Assembly: GCF_042648965.1 (NCBI RefSeq)
Contig: NZ_JBHRYJ010000001.1
Span: 1,488,001-1,552,000 of the forward strand
From: Ferrovibrio xuzhouensis
GTDB taxonomy: Bacteria; Pseudomonadota; Alphaproteobacteria; Ferrovibrionales; Ferrovibrionaceae
DNA length: 64,000 nucleotides
Direction of reading: 5' to 3'
Position numbers and translations under genes: made by a program. Positions 8,622 through 16,415 of this stretch are shown piece by piece; position 1 is the stretch's first letter, and every line of letters starts with the position of its first letter. Under the pieces are notes generated by a model. The model was given only the letters and a program-made list of their open reading frames with translations. It had not been told where the DNA came from and searched no databases.

Positions 8622-9008
8622 TCACGCACGCCGGCCGGCGGCGATAACCTCCATCTCGATCCGCACCGGCGCGATCAGGCCGGATATCACGGTCGAGCGC
8701 GTGGGCGGCTGCCGGGTGCCGAAGATTTCGGCGTAGGTGGCATTGAAGGCCGGATAATCGTCCTTGTCGGTCAGCCAGACCGTGACCTTGACGACATCCC
8801 CCAGCCCACAGCCGGCTTTCTTCAGTTCGGTCTCGATCATGCCGATCACGCAGCGGGTCTGGCCGGCAATATCCGGCGCTGCCGGCCTGCCATCCACCAT
8901 CGGCACCTGCCCCGCCACGAAGACCAGCGGGGCATCGACACGGATCACCGGGGTGATGGGCTGGGCCTGTCCCCCCCTGAGGACAGGCCCGCCGATATGT
9001 TCGATCAC
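8622..9008 (-). CDS. RidA family enamine/imine deaminase
   Basis: Small trimeric RidA (YjgF/YER057c/UK114) protein, 128 residues, which hydrolyses reactive 2-imino acids to keto acids and ammonia. The core reads VFVAGQVPMVDG, then DVVKVTVWLTDKDDYPAFNATYAEIFG, with the usual active-site arginine segment near the end as PPTRSTV. The start is taken as the GTG overlapping the tctC stop (AAGTGATC). An upstream reading would overlap tctC. Its position beside a FAD-dependent amino-acid dehydrogenase suggests it clears the imine that enzyme produces (inference). Some RidA subfamilies act on other enamines. Confidence 0.93.
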   Translation of the reverse strand: MIEHIGGPVLRGGQAQPITPVIRVDAPLVFVAGQVPMVDGRPAAPDIAGQTRCVIGMIETELKKAGCGLGDVVKVTVWLTDKDDYPAFNATYAEIFGTRQPPTRSTVISGLIAPVRIEMEVIAAGRRA

Positions 9009-10006
9009 TTGGTCTTGATCCCGGCCGCTTTGACCACGTCCTTCCACTTCGGCACCTCCGCCGCGATGAACGCCTTGGATTCTGCCGGCGTGCGCCCCTC
9101 GACGATGAAGCCGCGCTGGGCAAAGAAGTCCTTTAGGTCGGGCGCGGACACCGCCTTGGAGATTTCCTTGTAGAGCCGATCGAGAATCGGCTCGGGCGTG
9201 CCGGCCGGGGCGAATACGCCCTGCCAGGAGATCGCTTCGTAATTCGGCAAGGCCGCCTCGGCGATGGTCGGCGTATCCGGCAGCATCGGATGCCGTTTCT
9301 TCGAGGTGACGCCCAGCGCCCGCAGCTTGCCGGTCTTGATATATTCCGACACCACCAGCAGATCGCCGAACATGCCGTCGATCTGGCCACCCAGCAGATC
9401 CTGCAGCGCCGCAGCGCTGCCCTTGTAGGGCACATGCACCAGCTTGGTGCCCGACTGCAGGCCGAACAGCTCACCGGCCATATGCATCGAGGTGCCGACG
9501 CCAGGCGAGCCATGGGTGAAGGTGCCCGGCTTCGCCTTGGCGTAGTCGATCACATCCTTGACGGTCTTGAACTTGCTGTCGGCGTTGACCACCAGAACCA
9601 GCGGAGAACTGACCACGATGCTGACCGGTGCGAAGTTCTTCACCGGGTCATATGGCAGGTCGTCGCGCAGGGCGGCACTGATCGCATTCGATCCGGTCAC
9701 ACCCATCAGCAGGGTATAGCCGTCCGGCGCCGCCTGCACCACGTGGAAGGCGCCCACGGTACCGCCGGCACCGCCACGGTTCTCCACCACCACCGGCTGG
9801 CCCAGCGGACCGGAAATCTTCTCGGCGATCTGGCGGGCCAGCAGGTCGGTCGAGCCGCCCGGTGGAAACGGCACCACGATGGTCACTGGCTTGGACGGAT
9901 AGGCCTCGGCCAGCACCGGCGCAGCCGATGATACCAAGGCCACGGCTGCAGCCCCCAGCAGGACGGCTGCCCCCTTCAACATGTCGCGTCGCATTACCCC
10001 TGTCAT
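9005..10006 (-). CDS. TctC/Bug-family periplasmic solute-binding protein
   Basis: Periplasmic binding protein (333 residues) of the TTT importer; it captures the substrate and delivers it to TctAB. The ATG at 10006 has an ideal AGAAGGAG site six bases upstream. The N-terminus MTGVMRRDMLKGAAVLLGAA is an export signal whose double Arg hints at Tat. The mature part opens YPSKPVTIVVPFPPGGSTD, the hallmark of Bug proteins, followed by VVVENRGGAGG and VPYKGSAAALQDLLGGQID. These proteins usually bind carboxylates or amides. A hydantoin, oxoproline or related cyclic amide is inferred from the neighbouring HyuAB, not read from the protein. Confidence 0.95.
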   Translation of the reverse strand: MTGVMRRDMLKGAAVLLGAAAVALVSSAAPVLAEAYPSKPVTIVVPFPPGGSTDLLARQIAEKISGPLGQPVVVENRGGAGGTVGAFHVVQAAPDGYTLLMGVTGSNAISAALRDDLPYDPVKNFAPVSIVVSSPLVLVVNADSKFKTVKDVIDYAKAKPGTFTHGSPGVGTSMHMAGELFGLQSGTKLVHVPYKGSAAALQDLLGGQIDGMFGDLLVVSEYIKTGKLRALGVTSKKRHPMLPDTPTIAEAALPNYEAISWQGVFAPAGTPEPILDRLYKEISKAVSAPDLKDFFAQRGFIVEGRTPAESKAFIAAEVPKWKDVVKAAGIKTK

Positions 10007-10007
10007 G

Positions 10008-11648
10008 TCAGTCTCCTTCTCTCTCGCTTGATGCGTTTGCCTGTTGGCCTTCCGCCTGTTGGCCTTCCGGTTGTCCCCATCCACCGGCACCGGCGGTTTC
10101 GACATGCAGTCGATCCCCGGCTGCCCACTCGAACTGGGCCTTGGCGCCCAGTGTTTCGATCCGTCCGTCCATCCGTTCGATCCAGGCCCGCGAAACCGCG
10201 CCCGGGGCGCCACCGGCGGCGCCACGGGCGGCATGGCAGTGCCGCTCGCCGCGATAGGACACCATGCCGCTGCCGCCGGTCAGGCAATAGACTCGCCGCA
10301 GACCGTCACCGCCGCGATGCCGGCCGGCGCCACCCGAACCGGCGGCGAGGCCATAGCTTTCGATACGGATCGGCGTACGCGCCTCGATGATCTCGACCGG
10401 CGTGTTGCGGGCATTGCTGACATCGGTGGAAATGCCGGATGTGCCGGGGCCGCCAGAATGGCCGCCGGCACCGCTGGCCATCACTTCGGTCAGTGCAAAA
10501 CTGCGACCGTCGGCGCCGGTGCCGGCAAAGGCGATCACCGCCGCCACGCCAGCATTGGCCGCCGTCGCCGCGGCCGGAGCGATACTGCTCCAGGCGCCGA
10601 TGATGGCGTTGCAGGCGAGCTTGACCGTACCGGTGCGGGCATTCACCGCCGCCGGCCAGCGCGGATTGACCACGCTGCCCTCCGGCAGCACCAGGTCGAG
10701 CGGCGCCAGGCAGCCGGCATTGTTCGGTGCATCCGGTGCCAGCGAACGCATGAAATACAATGCCGCCGACAGCACCGCGGCAGGCGCCGCATTGACCGGC
10801 CCGCGGGTCTGCGATGCGGAGCCGGTGAAGTCGATGCGCAGCCGGTCGCCGCGTTTCTCGACCGTCACCCGGATCGGCACCGGATCATCGCCGACGCCAT
10901 CGCTGTCGAGGGCATCTTCCCACTGGCCGGTGCCATCCGGGCAGGCCAGCAGCGCCTGCCGGGTCAGGGCTTCCGCCTGCATGATCAGGGCATCGCAGAG
11001 CGCGCCGAAACTGCGGCCCTCGCGCGCGGCCAGTGCCTGCAGTTCGCGACTGCCCAGCGATGTCGCCGACCATTGCGAGGACAGGTCGCCCAGCAGCAGG
11101 TCCGGCGTGCGGCTGTTGGCCACCAGCAGGGCCTCGAGCTGCCTATCGAGCACGCCATTGCGATGCGACCGCATCGGCGGGATGCGCAACCCTTCCTGGA
11201 AGATCGAGGTGGCATGCGGCGGAATCGAGCCCGGCGTGATGCCGCCGACGTCCTGGTGATGCAGGCTCGCCGCGGCAATACCGATCATTTCGCCATCCAG
11301 AAAGATCGGGCGGATCAACGTCAGATCAGGCAGATGGGTGCCGCCGGCGAACGGATCGTTCAGCAGATAACCGTCACCCTCCTGCATGGTGCCGGCCGGA
11401 AACCGCTGCAGCACCGCAGCGACGGCCGGGATCAGCGATCCCAGTAACAGCGGCAGCGAGCGCGCCTGCGCCAGCAGCCGGCCATCGGGCAGGAACAGCG
11501 CCGCGGCGCCGTCGCCGGCCTCGCGCGCGATGGCCGAATAGGCGCCGCCGATCAGACTGTCCTGCATGCGGTCGGACGCCGCCTGCAGCGACAGCCGCAG
11601 CGGCTCGACCCGTGGCACCAGCGCGGCTTGCAGGCGCGTTACCGTCAT
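10008..11648 (-). CDS. Hydantoinase/oxoprolinase subunit HyuB
   Basis: Beta subunit (546 residues) of an ATP-dependent hydantoinase/5-oxoprolinase-type enzyme (HyuB family). Diagnostic segments are GDGYLLNDPFAGGTHLPDLT, IAAASLHHQDVGG, GPVNAAPAA and the C-terminal GLAAGSGGAGRHRGGDGLRR. Together with HyuA it would open a cyclic amide (hydantoin, N-methylhydantoin or oxoproline class). Acetone and acetophenone carboxylases share this fold, so the reaction is not fixed by sequence. The ATG overlaps the hyuA stop by four bases, and its stop is one base from the tctC start. Confidence 0.94.
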   Translation of the reverse strand: MTVTRLQAALVPRVEPLRLSLQAASDRMQDSLIGGAYSAIAREAGDGAAALFLPDGRLLAQARSLPLLLGSLIPAVAAVLQRFPAGTMQEGDGYLLNDPFAGGTHLPDLTLIRPIFLDGEMIGIAAASLHHQDVGGITPGSIPPHATSIFQEGLRIPPMRSHRNGVLDRQLEALLVANSRTPDLLLGDLSSQWSATSLGSRELQALAAREGRSFGALCDALIMQAEALTRQALLACPDGTGQWEDALDSDGVGDDPVPIRVTVEKRGDRLRIDFTGSASQTRGPVNAAPAAVLSAALYFMRSLAPDAPNNAGCLAPLDLVLPEGSVVNPRWPAAVNARTGTVKLACNAIIGAWSSIAPAAATAANAGVAAVIAFAGTGADGRSFALTEVMASGAGGHSGGPGTSGISTDVSNARNTPVEIIEARTPIRIESYGLAAGSGGAGRHRGGDGLRRVYCLTGGSGMVSYRGERHCHAARGAAGGAPGAVSRAWIERMDGRIETLGAKAQFEWAAGDRLHVETAGAGGWGQPEGQQAEGQQANASSEREGD

Positions 11649-13612
11649 GCCGCGCCCTCCAGATGGTGGATGGCTGCCCTGCCCCGCGCCTCACGCTGCA
11701 GCTCAAGGCCGTCCTTTGTCTCACGGCAGGTCCACCCGGCCGGGATCCAGATGCTGGTCGTCTCGGTGAAGACGGCATCCGGTCCCGGCCGTTCGGCCGC
11801 TCCGGCCGGCAGGGAAGCCCCGGCCGGCAGCGGCGACTGCAGCATGGCAGCCTGGATTACCCATTGGCCGCGCAGGCGCAGCAACTGGCGGGGTCGGTCA
11901 AAGGCATGGCCGCGCACACGGGCATGTGCCTGATCGAACCTCTGGGCCAGCGCCGAGACATCGTCACGCCGCGGATCGAACGGAATCTCCAGCGCGGCCG
12001 ACTGGCCCTGATAGACCGCCTCGACCGACCATTCGATGGCCGCCGTTGCACCGGCATGGCCGGCCACCGCCTGCACTACGGCCATCAGCGCCGGCCAGTC
12101 TGTCGCGCTGATGGCAATGTCGAGCGCGCGCTCTTCTGCATTCATCTGCGCGGCCGCAAGACAGCCCAGCGCCGAAACAACCGCGGCATCGGGCAGGATC
12201 GTCACCTGCGTGCTGCCCAGAAGATCCGCCACCTCGGCGGCATGCTGCGCCCCGCCGCCGCCGCCGGCGATCAGCCGGGCAGCGGTCGGATCAACGCCAT
12301 GATGATAGGCATGGGCCTTGATGCCTTCCGCGATCATCGTCGCTGCGGTCGCCACCACGGCCTGCGCCGCCGCGATGATGTCGCAGCCCAGCTCCCCTGC
12401 AACGCCGGCCATCACCGCGCGCGCCGCGACCATGTCGAGCGACAAGCCGCCGGCCAATTGCGTCGGCAGGCGGCCAAGCACCATCAGCGCATCCGTCAGG
12501 GTCGGCACTCTGCCGCCGCGGCCATAGGCAGCCGGTCCGGGCAGGCTGCCCATCGATTGCGGCCCCAGCCGCAGGGCGCCGGCACGGTTCACCTGCACAA
12601 TGCTGCCGCCGCCCACCGGCACCGACAGGATATCCGCCGCCCGCAGGCTGACCGACAGCCCGCCGATCGCAACCTGCCGGCCACAGATGATGCCGTCGGG
12701 TCCGATCAAGCCGAGATCCGTGCTGGTGCCGCCCGTCTCCACCGAGATGCAGGCCACACTTCCGTCGTCCGTCATGCGGTGCAGCCGGAAGCCGCTCATC
12801 GCCGCAGCCGGGCCGGCGAGTGCCAGCCGCAAAGGCGCCGCAGCAGCATCGGCCGGCAGGTGCAGCGACGCATCGGATGTGACAATCGCCGGCTCAGGCA
12901 GGCCACGGTCGCGCAGACCGGCACCCAGCGCATCGAGGTAGCGGCGTGTCGACGGTTTGGCATAGGCATCGAGTGCCGTGGCGAGGAAACGTTCGAATTC
13001 TCCCGGCGCCACATCGACCTGATGCGACAGCGAAACCGCAAGATCGTGACCGGTCGCCGTCAAGGCGGCCCCGACCGCAAGCTCATGCGCCGGGTCACGG
13101 GTAGCATGCAGCAGGCAGACCGCCACGGCCTCGGCACCGTTGGCGACAATGCGGCGGGCGACATCGGCCAGCTCGGCCGCATCAAGCGGCTCGGTCTCCC
13201 GGCCGGCAGCATCGCGGCGGCCGCCGATCTCGAAGCGCAGGGCGCGCGGAAACAGTGCAGCCGGCACCTGCGGTTCCGGCGTCAGGGTATAGAGCGCTGC
13301 CCGATTCTGGCGGCCGACCGTCAGCACATCGCCGAAACCGCGATTGGTGATGACGGCCACTGATGGCGCTGTCTGTTCAAGCAGCAGATTGGTGACCAGG
13401 GTCGAGCCGTGGATGATGCGGCCGACTGAGGATGGCACAATGCCCGAGGCCTTCAGGGCCTCGTCGATGGCGGACAGCACCGAGATGGCGGGGTCGGCAT
13501 CGCTGCGGGGAATCTTGCGGCGCTGGGCATGGCCGGCGTCGGCGACGGCGACGACATCCACATAGGTGCCGCCCACATCAATGCCGATCGACCAGGATGC
13601 CGTGCCGTTCAA
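11645..13612 (-). CDS. Hydantoinase/oxoprolinase subunit HyuA
   Basis: Alpha subunit (655 residues) with the ASKHA ATPase fold, which phosphorylates the substrate to drive ring opening. The N-terminus is SIGIDVGGTYVDVVAV (phosphate-1 loop), followed by IIHGSTLVTNLLLEQ and later SVETGGTSTDLGLI (phosphate-2) and RLIAGGGGGAQHA. The start is inferred to be the TTG at 13612, because GGGGAGGG stands about five bases before it and the dehydrogenase gene stops 11 bases upstream. No ATG lies at a sensible position. The glycine-rich phosphate loops are intact, so the protein should be active. Confidence 0.93.
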   Translation of the reverse strand: MNGTASWSIGIDVGGTYVDVVAVADAGHAQRRKIPRSDADPAISVLSAIDEALKASGIVPSSVGRIIHGSTLVTNLLLEQTAPSVAVITNRGFGDVLTVGRQNRAALYTLTPEPQVPAALFPRALRFEIGGRRDAAGRETEPLDAAELADVARRIVANGAEAVAVCLLHATRDPAHELAVGAALTATGHDLAVSLSHQVDVAPGEFERFLATALDAYAKPSTRRYLDALGAGLRDRGLPEPAIVTSDASLHLPADAAAAPLRLALAGPAAAMSGFRLHRMTDDGSVACISVETGGTSTDLGLIGPDGIICGRQVAIGGLSVSLRAADILSVPVGGGSIVQVNRAGALRLGPQSMGSLPGPAAYGRGGRVPTLTDALMVLGRLPTQLAGGLSLDMVAARAVMAGVAGELGCDIIAAAQAVVATAATMIAEGIKAHAYHHGVDPTAARLIAGGGGGAQHAAEVADLLGSTQVTILPDAAVVSALGCLAAAQMNAEERALDIAISATDWPALMAVVQAVAGHAGATAAIEWSVEAVYQGQSAALEIPFDPRRDDVSALAQRFDQAHARVRGHAFDRPRQLLRLRGQWVIQAAMLQSPLPAGASLPAGAAERPGPDAVFTETTSIWIPAGWTCRETKDGLELQREARGRAAIHHLEGAA

Positions 13613-13623
13613 TCCGCCCTCCC

Positions 13624-14862
13624 CTAGCTGAACCGGTCTGGCCGGAATGGCGTCAGGTCGATTTCCGGCGGCCGCCCGGCGACCAGGTTGGCGATCTCGC
13701 GGCCCGTGCTGGCGCCGCCGCACATGCCGACATGGCCGTGCCCGAAGCCGAGCCAGGCATTCTCCGCCCGCGGCGCACGGCCGATCACCGGCATGCTGTC
13801 GGGCAGGCAGGGGCGATGGCCCATCCACAGGCTGGTGCTGCTGGTATCGAGATGGGGAAACAGTTCCCGCCCCTTCTTCAGCAGCGCCTCGGCACGGGCA
13901 TAGCGGGGCGGCTCCTTCAGGCCGGCCAGCTCGACGGTGCCGGCAAGCCGCAGGCCCATCGCCATCGGATTGACCATCATGTTGTATTCCGTGGCCATCA
14001 CGGTGCGGCCGAGCTGGAGATTCGAGCTGGCCACGGTGACATGGTAGCCGCGCTGCGATTCCAGCGGCACGCGCGCGCCGACCCTGGCGGCCAGTGCAGC
14101 CGACCACGCGCCGGCGGCGATCACCACGCCATCCACCGGCAGGCTCTCGCCATTGTCGAGGCGCAGGGCGGAAACCGTGCCGCCCTTTTTGTCAAAGCCC
14201 GTCACGCTCTGGCGCAGATGGCTGGCGCCATCGCGCAAAGCCTGGGCGTAGAGCGCCTTCACGAGCGCGGATGGATCGGCAGCCGAGCCGTTGTCGGGCG
14301 CATAATGGCCGAAGCGGAAACGGCCCTTCAGGTCCGGCTCCATCTCGGCGAGTTCATCGCTGTCGACGTCGCGTAGCTCGACGCCGAGACTGCGGCGCAG
14401 GTCCATGCCCCATTTCCACTGGTCGGCGGCCTGCCGCGACGAATAGACATAGAGACAGCCGCTGCGCCGCACGAGACCGGTGGCGCCGGCGCGCTGCAGC
14501 AGCGGCTCATAAGCCTCGAAGACCGGCTGCAGCAGTCCGCGCATCGCCGTGGCAATACGGGTGACCTCTTCTCTTGTCGACGCGCGCAGGAATCGCACCA
14601 GCCAGGGCAGTACTGCCGGCAGATGCGCCGGCCGGATGGTCAGTGGCCCCTCGGGGTCGAGCAGCCACTTCGGCACCTTCTTCCACATCCCGGGCATGCC
14701 GACCGGCAGGCAGGCACTTGGCGACAGCGAGCCGGCATTGCCGAAGGAGCAGGCCTCGCCCGCCTCGCGGGGATCAATGAATGTCACCTGATGGCCATCC
14801 CGCTGTAACCAGGCCGCCGCACAGGCGCCCACAATACCGGTACCGATTACAGCAATATGCAT
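13624..14862 (-). CDS. FAD-dependent D-amino-acid dehydrogenase-like oxidoreductase
   Basis: DadA/DAO-type flavoenzyme of 412 residues, first gene of the operon. The Rossmann motif is right at the start (HIAVIGTGIVGACAAAWL), followed by SFGNAGSLSPSA. The middle has DGVVIAAGAWS, and the C-terminal flavin-binding stretch is GFGHGHVGMCGGASTGREIA. The family oxidises D-amino acids, or sometimes N-methyl amino acids or opines, to imines with electrons passed to the respiratory chain. The ATG at 14862 has GGGGGATG just upstream. Pairing with RidA and HyuAB suggests that the amino acid released by ring opening is its substrate (inference). Confidence 0.92.
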   Translation of the reverse strand: MHIAVIGTGIVGACAAAWLQRDGHQVTFIDPREAGEACSFGNAGSLSPSACLPVGMPGMWKKVPKWLLDPEGPLTIRPAHLPAVLPWLVRFLRASTREEVTRIATAMRGLLQPVFEAYEPLLQRAGATGLVRRSGCLYVYSSRQAADQWKWGMDLRRSLGVELRDVDSDELAEMEPDLKGRFRFGHYAPDNGSAADPSALVKALYAQALRDGASHLRQSVTGFDKKGGTVSALRLDNGESLPVDGVVIAAGAWSAALAARVGARVPLESQRGYHVTVASSNLQLGRTVMATEYNMMVNPMAMGLRLAGTVELAGLKEPPRYARAEALLKKGRELFPHLDTSSTSLWMGHRPCLPDSMPVIGRAPRAENAWLGFGHGHVGMCGGASTGREIANLVAGRPPEIDLTPFRPDRFS

Positions 14863-14931
14863 GCCATCCCCCGCCACGGCGTCGCCTCGTGTCGACGCCA
14901 TCCTGACTGGCATTGTCAGAGCGGTAGACGT

Positions 14932-14976
14932 ATCATACAAATGAATTCTACTTCTGTTTTCATAAGGTAATCTTAT
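14932..14976. promoter_or_regulatory. Divergent lysR / hyu-tct control region with LysR box
   Basis: A perfect 15-bp palindrome of the LysR T-N11-A class, ATAAGGTAATCTTAT, lies at 14962-14976 and overlaps the regulator's own ATG at 14975. On the minus strand a TATGAT -10 hexamer sits at 14937-14932 with no good -35 at 17-bp spacing, as expected for an activator-dependent promoter. The box would then be centred about 44 bp upstream of the predicted start of the operon transcript. Binding would thus both activate the operon and cover the regulator's own start. Confidence 0.7.
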
Positions 14977-15859
14977 GAATATCACCCTCCGGCAGCTGCG
15001 GGCCTTCTGCGACGTCGCCCAGACCGGCAGCTTCACCCTGGCCGCCCGCCGCATGCTCCTGACCCAGTCGGCGGTCAGCATGCTGGTGCGCCAGCTGGAA
15101 ACCGAATTCGGCCTGGCGCTGTTCGACCGGGTGAAACGCCGGGCACAGCTCACCGAAACCGGGCGCCAGCTGCTGCCGATCGCCGAACGCATGCTGGGGG
15201 ATTTGCGTGAGGTGGTGGATGGCGCTGCCGATCTGCGCGCCCTGCGCCGCGGTACCCTGCGGCTGGCCGTGCCGCAGATGCTGGCCTGCTCCTGGCTGCC
15301 GCCGGTGCTGGCGCGATACCGATCCCTGTATCCGCAGATCGCCGTGACGGTGACCGACACCACCGCCGACCGCGTGGTCGAAACCGTACGCCAGGGCGAA
15401 GCGGAAATCGGCATCGGCCCGGAGCGGCCGGCACCGGATACCGTGCAATCGGACCTGCTGTGGCAGGAGCGCATGCAGTGCGTCTGCCCGGCCAGCAGTC
15501 CACTGGCACAGCGCGCGCAGATCGACTGGGCCGATGTCGCCGATGCCGACTGGATCCTCTATTCCGACACCTTCAGCGGCCATCTCGAACGTACGGTCTG
15601 GGCCGGCATGTCGGTGCATCTGCCGCGCACCACCCAGGTCCGCTACCTGCCGACCGCTCTGGCGCTGGTCGGCCAGGGCATGGGCGTCACCGCGGCACCA
15701 GGTTATGCGGAGCCCTTCGGCCGGCTGTTCGGCACCGTCTTTGTCGATATCGCCAACCCGGTGATGCTGCGCAGCTTCCTGCTCTACACCAAGAAGGGCT
15801 ACGACCTGTCGCCGGCCGCCCAGGCCTTCCGCGAACTGGCTGAACAGAGCAGGGCGTAG
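14975..15859 (+). CDS. LysR-type transcriptional regulator of the hyu-tct operon
   Basis: 294 residues. The N-terminal winged helix-turn-helix (1-60) reads ITLRQLRAFCDVAQTGSFT and then QSAVSMLVRQLETEFGLALF, the standard LysR start. The rest is the two-lobed effector domain (about 90-290). It is transcribed away from the dadA-like gene with a 112-bp shared control region, the normal arrangement for a LysR controlling the divergent operon and itself. The inducer is unknown; the imported cyclic amide or its product is the obvious candidate (inference). The start codon lies inside the palindrome listed separately, and there is no strong ribosome site, so the regulator is probably made at low level. 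Confidence 0.94.
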   Translation: MNITLRQLRAFCDVAQTGSFTLAARRMLLTQSAVSMLVRQLETEFGLALFDRVKRRAQLTETGRQLLPIAERMLGDLREVVDGAADLRALRRGTLRLAVPQMLACSWLPPVLARYRSLYPQIAVTVTDTTADRVVETVRQGEAEIGIGPERPAPDTVQSDLLWQERMQCVCPASSPLAQRAQIDWADVADADWILYSDTFSGHLERTVWAGMSVHLPRTTQVRYLPTALALVGQGMGVTAAPGYAEPFGRLFGTVFVDIANPVMLRSFLLYTKKGYDLSPAAQAFRELAEQSRA

Positions 15860-16265
15860 GCAACACGGGGGGACGCGTTGGATTGCCTGTTCGCCAAAAT
15901 ACTGAAAGCCCAATACCCCGGATGTCGATCCGGGGCGTCGATATGCGTTCGGGACATCATTTCGGGAAATCTGGGACGCTTAAGGGGACGGCCGATAGCA
16001 GGCCAAGGCCCCCATCTGATGCGCTGCCAGGCCGGAGTGCTCTCCCATACTTGATACAGGGCCGCTGATCCCGAACCGCCATGAGCGCTCGGCGAGATGG
16101 GCCGTTGGCTGACCAGCCATGGCTTAACAGCCGAATTCCGAACCCCTTTTCCCGATAAGTGTTCATTTAATGCGGCAGAAGCTGTGCAGCGTTATGGCAG
16201 TCTGTGCAGGTAATGGGCCATTTCAGAGAGGCGCCGGAAAATCACCCATAAAACACTTGGGGCCA
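15860..16265. other. Intergenic stretch without recognised gene
   Basis: About 400 bases between the LysR gene and the Pho box. I see only short frames without ribosome sites, no clear terminator with a U-run and no repeats. The base composition is slightly lower in GC than that of flanking genes. Confidence 0.6.
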
Positions 16266-16294
16266 CTGTCATATAGGTGTAATGATTCTGTAAC
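16266..16294 (+). promoter_or_regulatory. PhoB box (three heptamers)
   Basis: Three direct repeats of the PhoB heptamer, CTGTCAT (16266), GTGTAAT (16277) and CTGTAAC (16288), are phased exactly 11 bp apart, with the A/T-rich four-base spacers expected of a Pho box. The site lies about 120 bp upstream of a Na/phosphate cotransporter on the same strand. It implies induction of that gene on phosphate starvation. Confidence 0.8.
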
Positions 16295-16319
16295 ATTCAG
16301 AATCCCGGGGCTTCCGGCC

Positions 16320-16415
16320 ATGCTGTTCCTCCTCTGCGACGACGACCCCGACATCCGCGACGCAGGCGCGCCCCCCGCATCCCGTGCGCACCGCTGCCGG
16401 GGGGCCGCCGAATGA
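16320..16415 (+). CDS. Possible 31-residue leader ORF before the phosphate cotransporter
   Basis: A short frame starting ATG at 16320 (MLFLLCDDDPDIRD at its N-terminus) ends in a TGA that overlaps the ATG of the cotransporter (ATGA). No strong ribosome site precedes it, and I recognise no family. The exact four-base overlap would allow translational coupling. It may equally be chance in GC-rich DNA. Confidence 0.3.
   Translation: MLFLLCDDDPDIRDAGAPPASRAHRCRGAAE

Noticed and set aside
11612..13363. A 583-codon frame on plus opposite hyuA
   Set aside because: Antisense shadow of hyuA without motifs or ribosome site.
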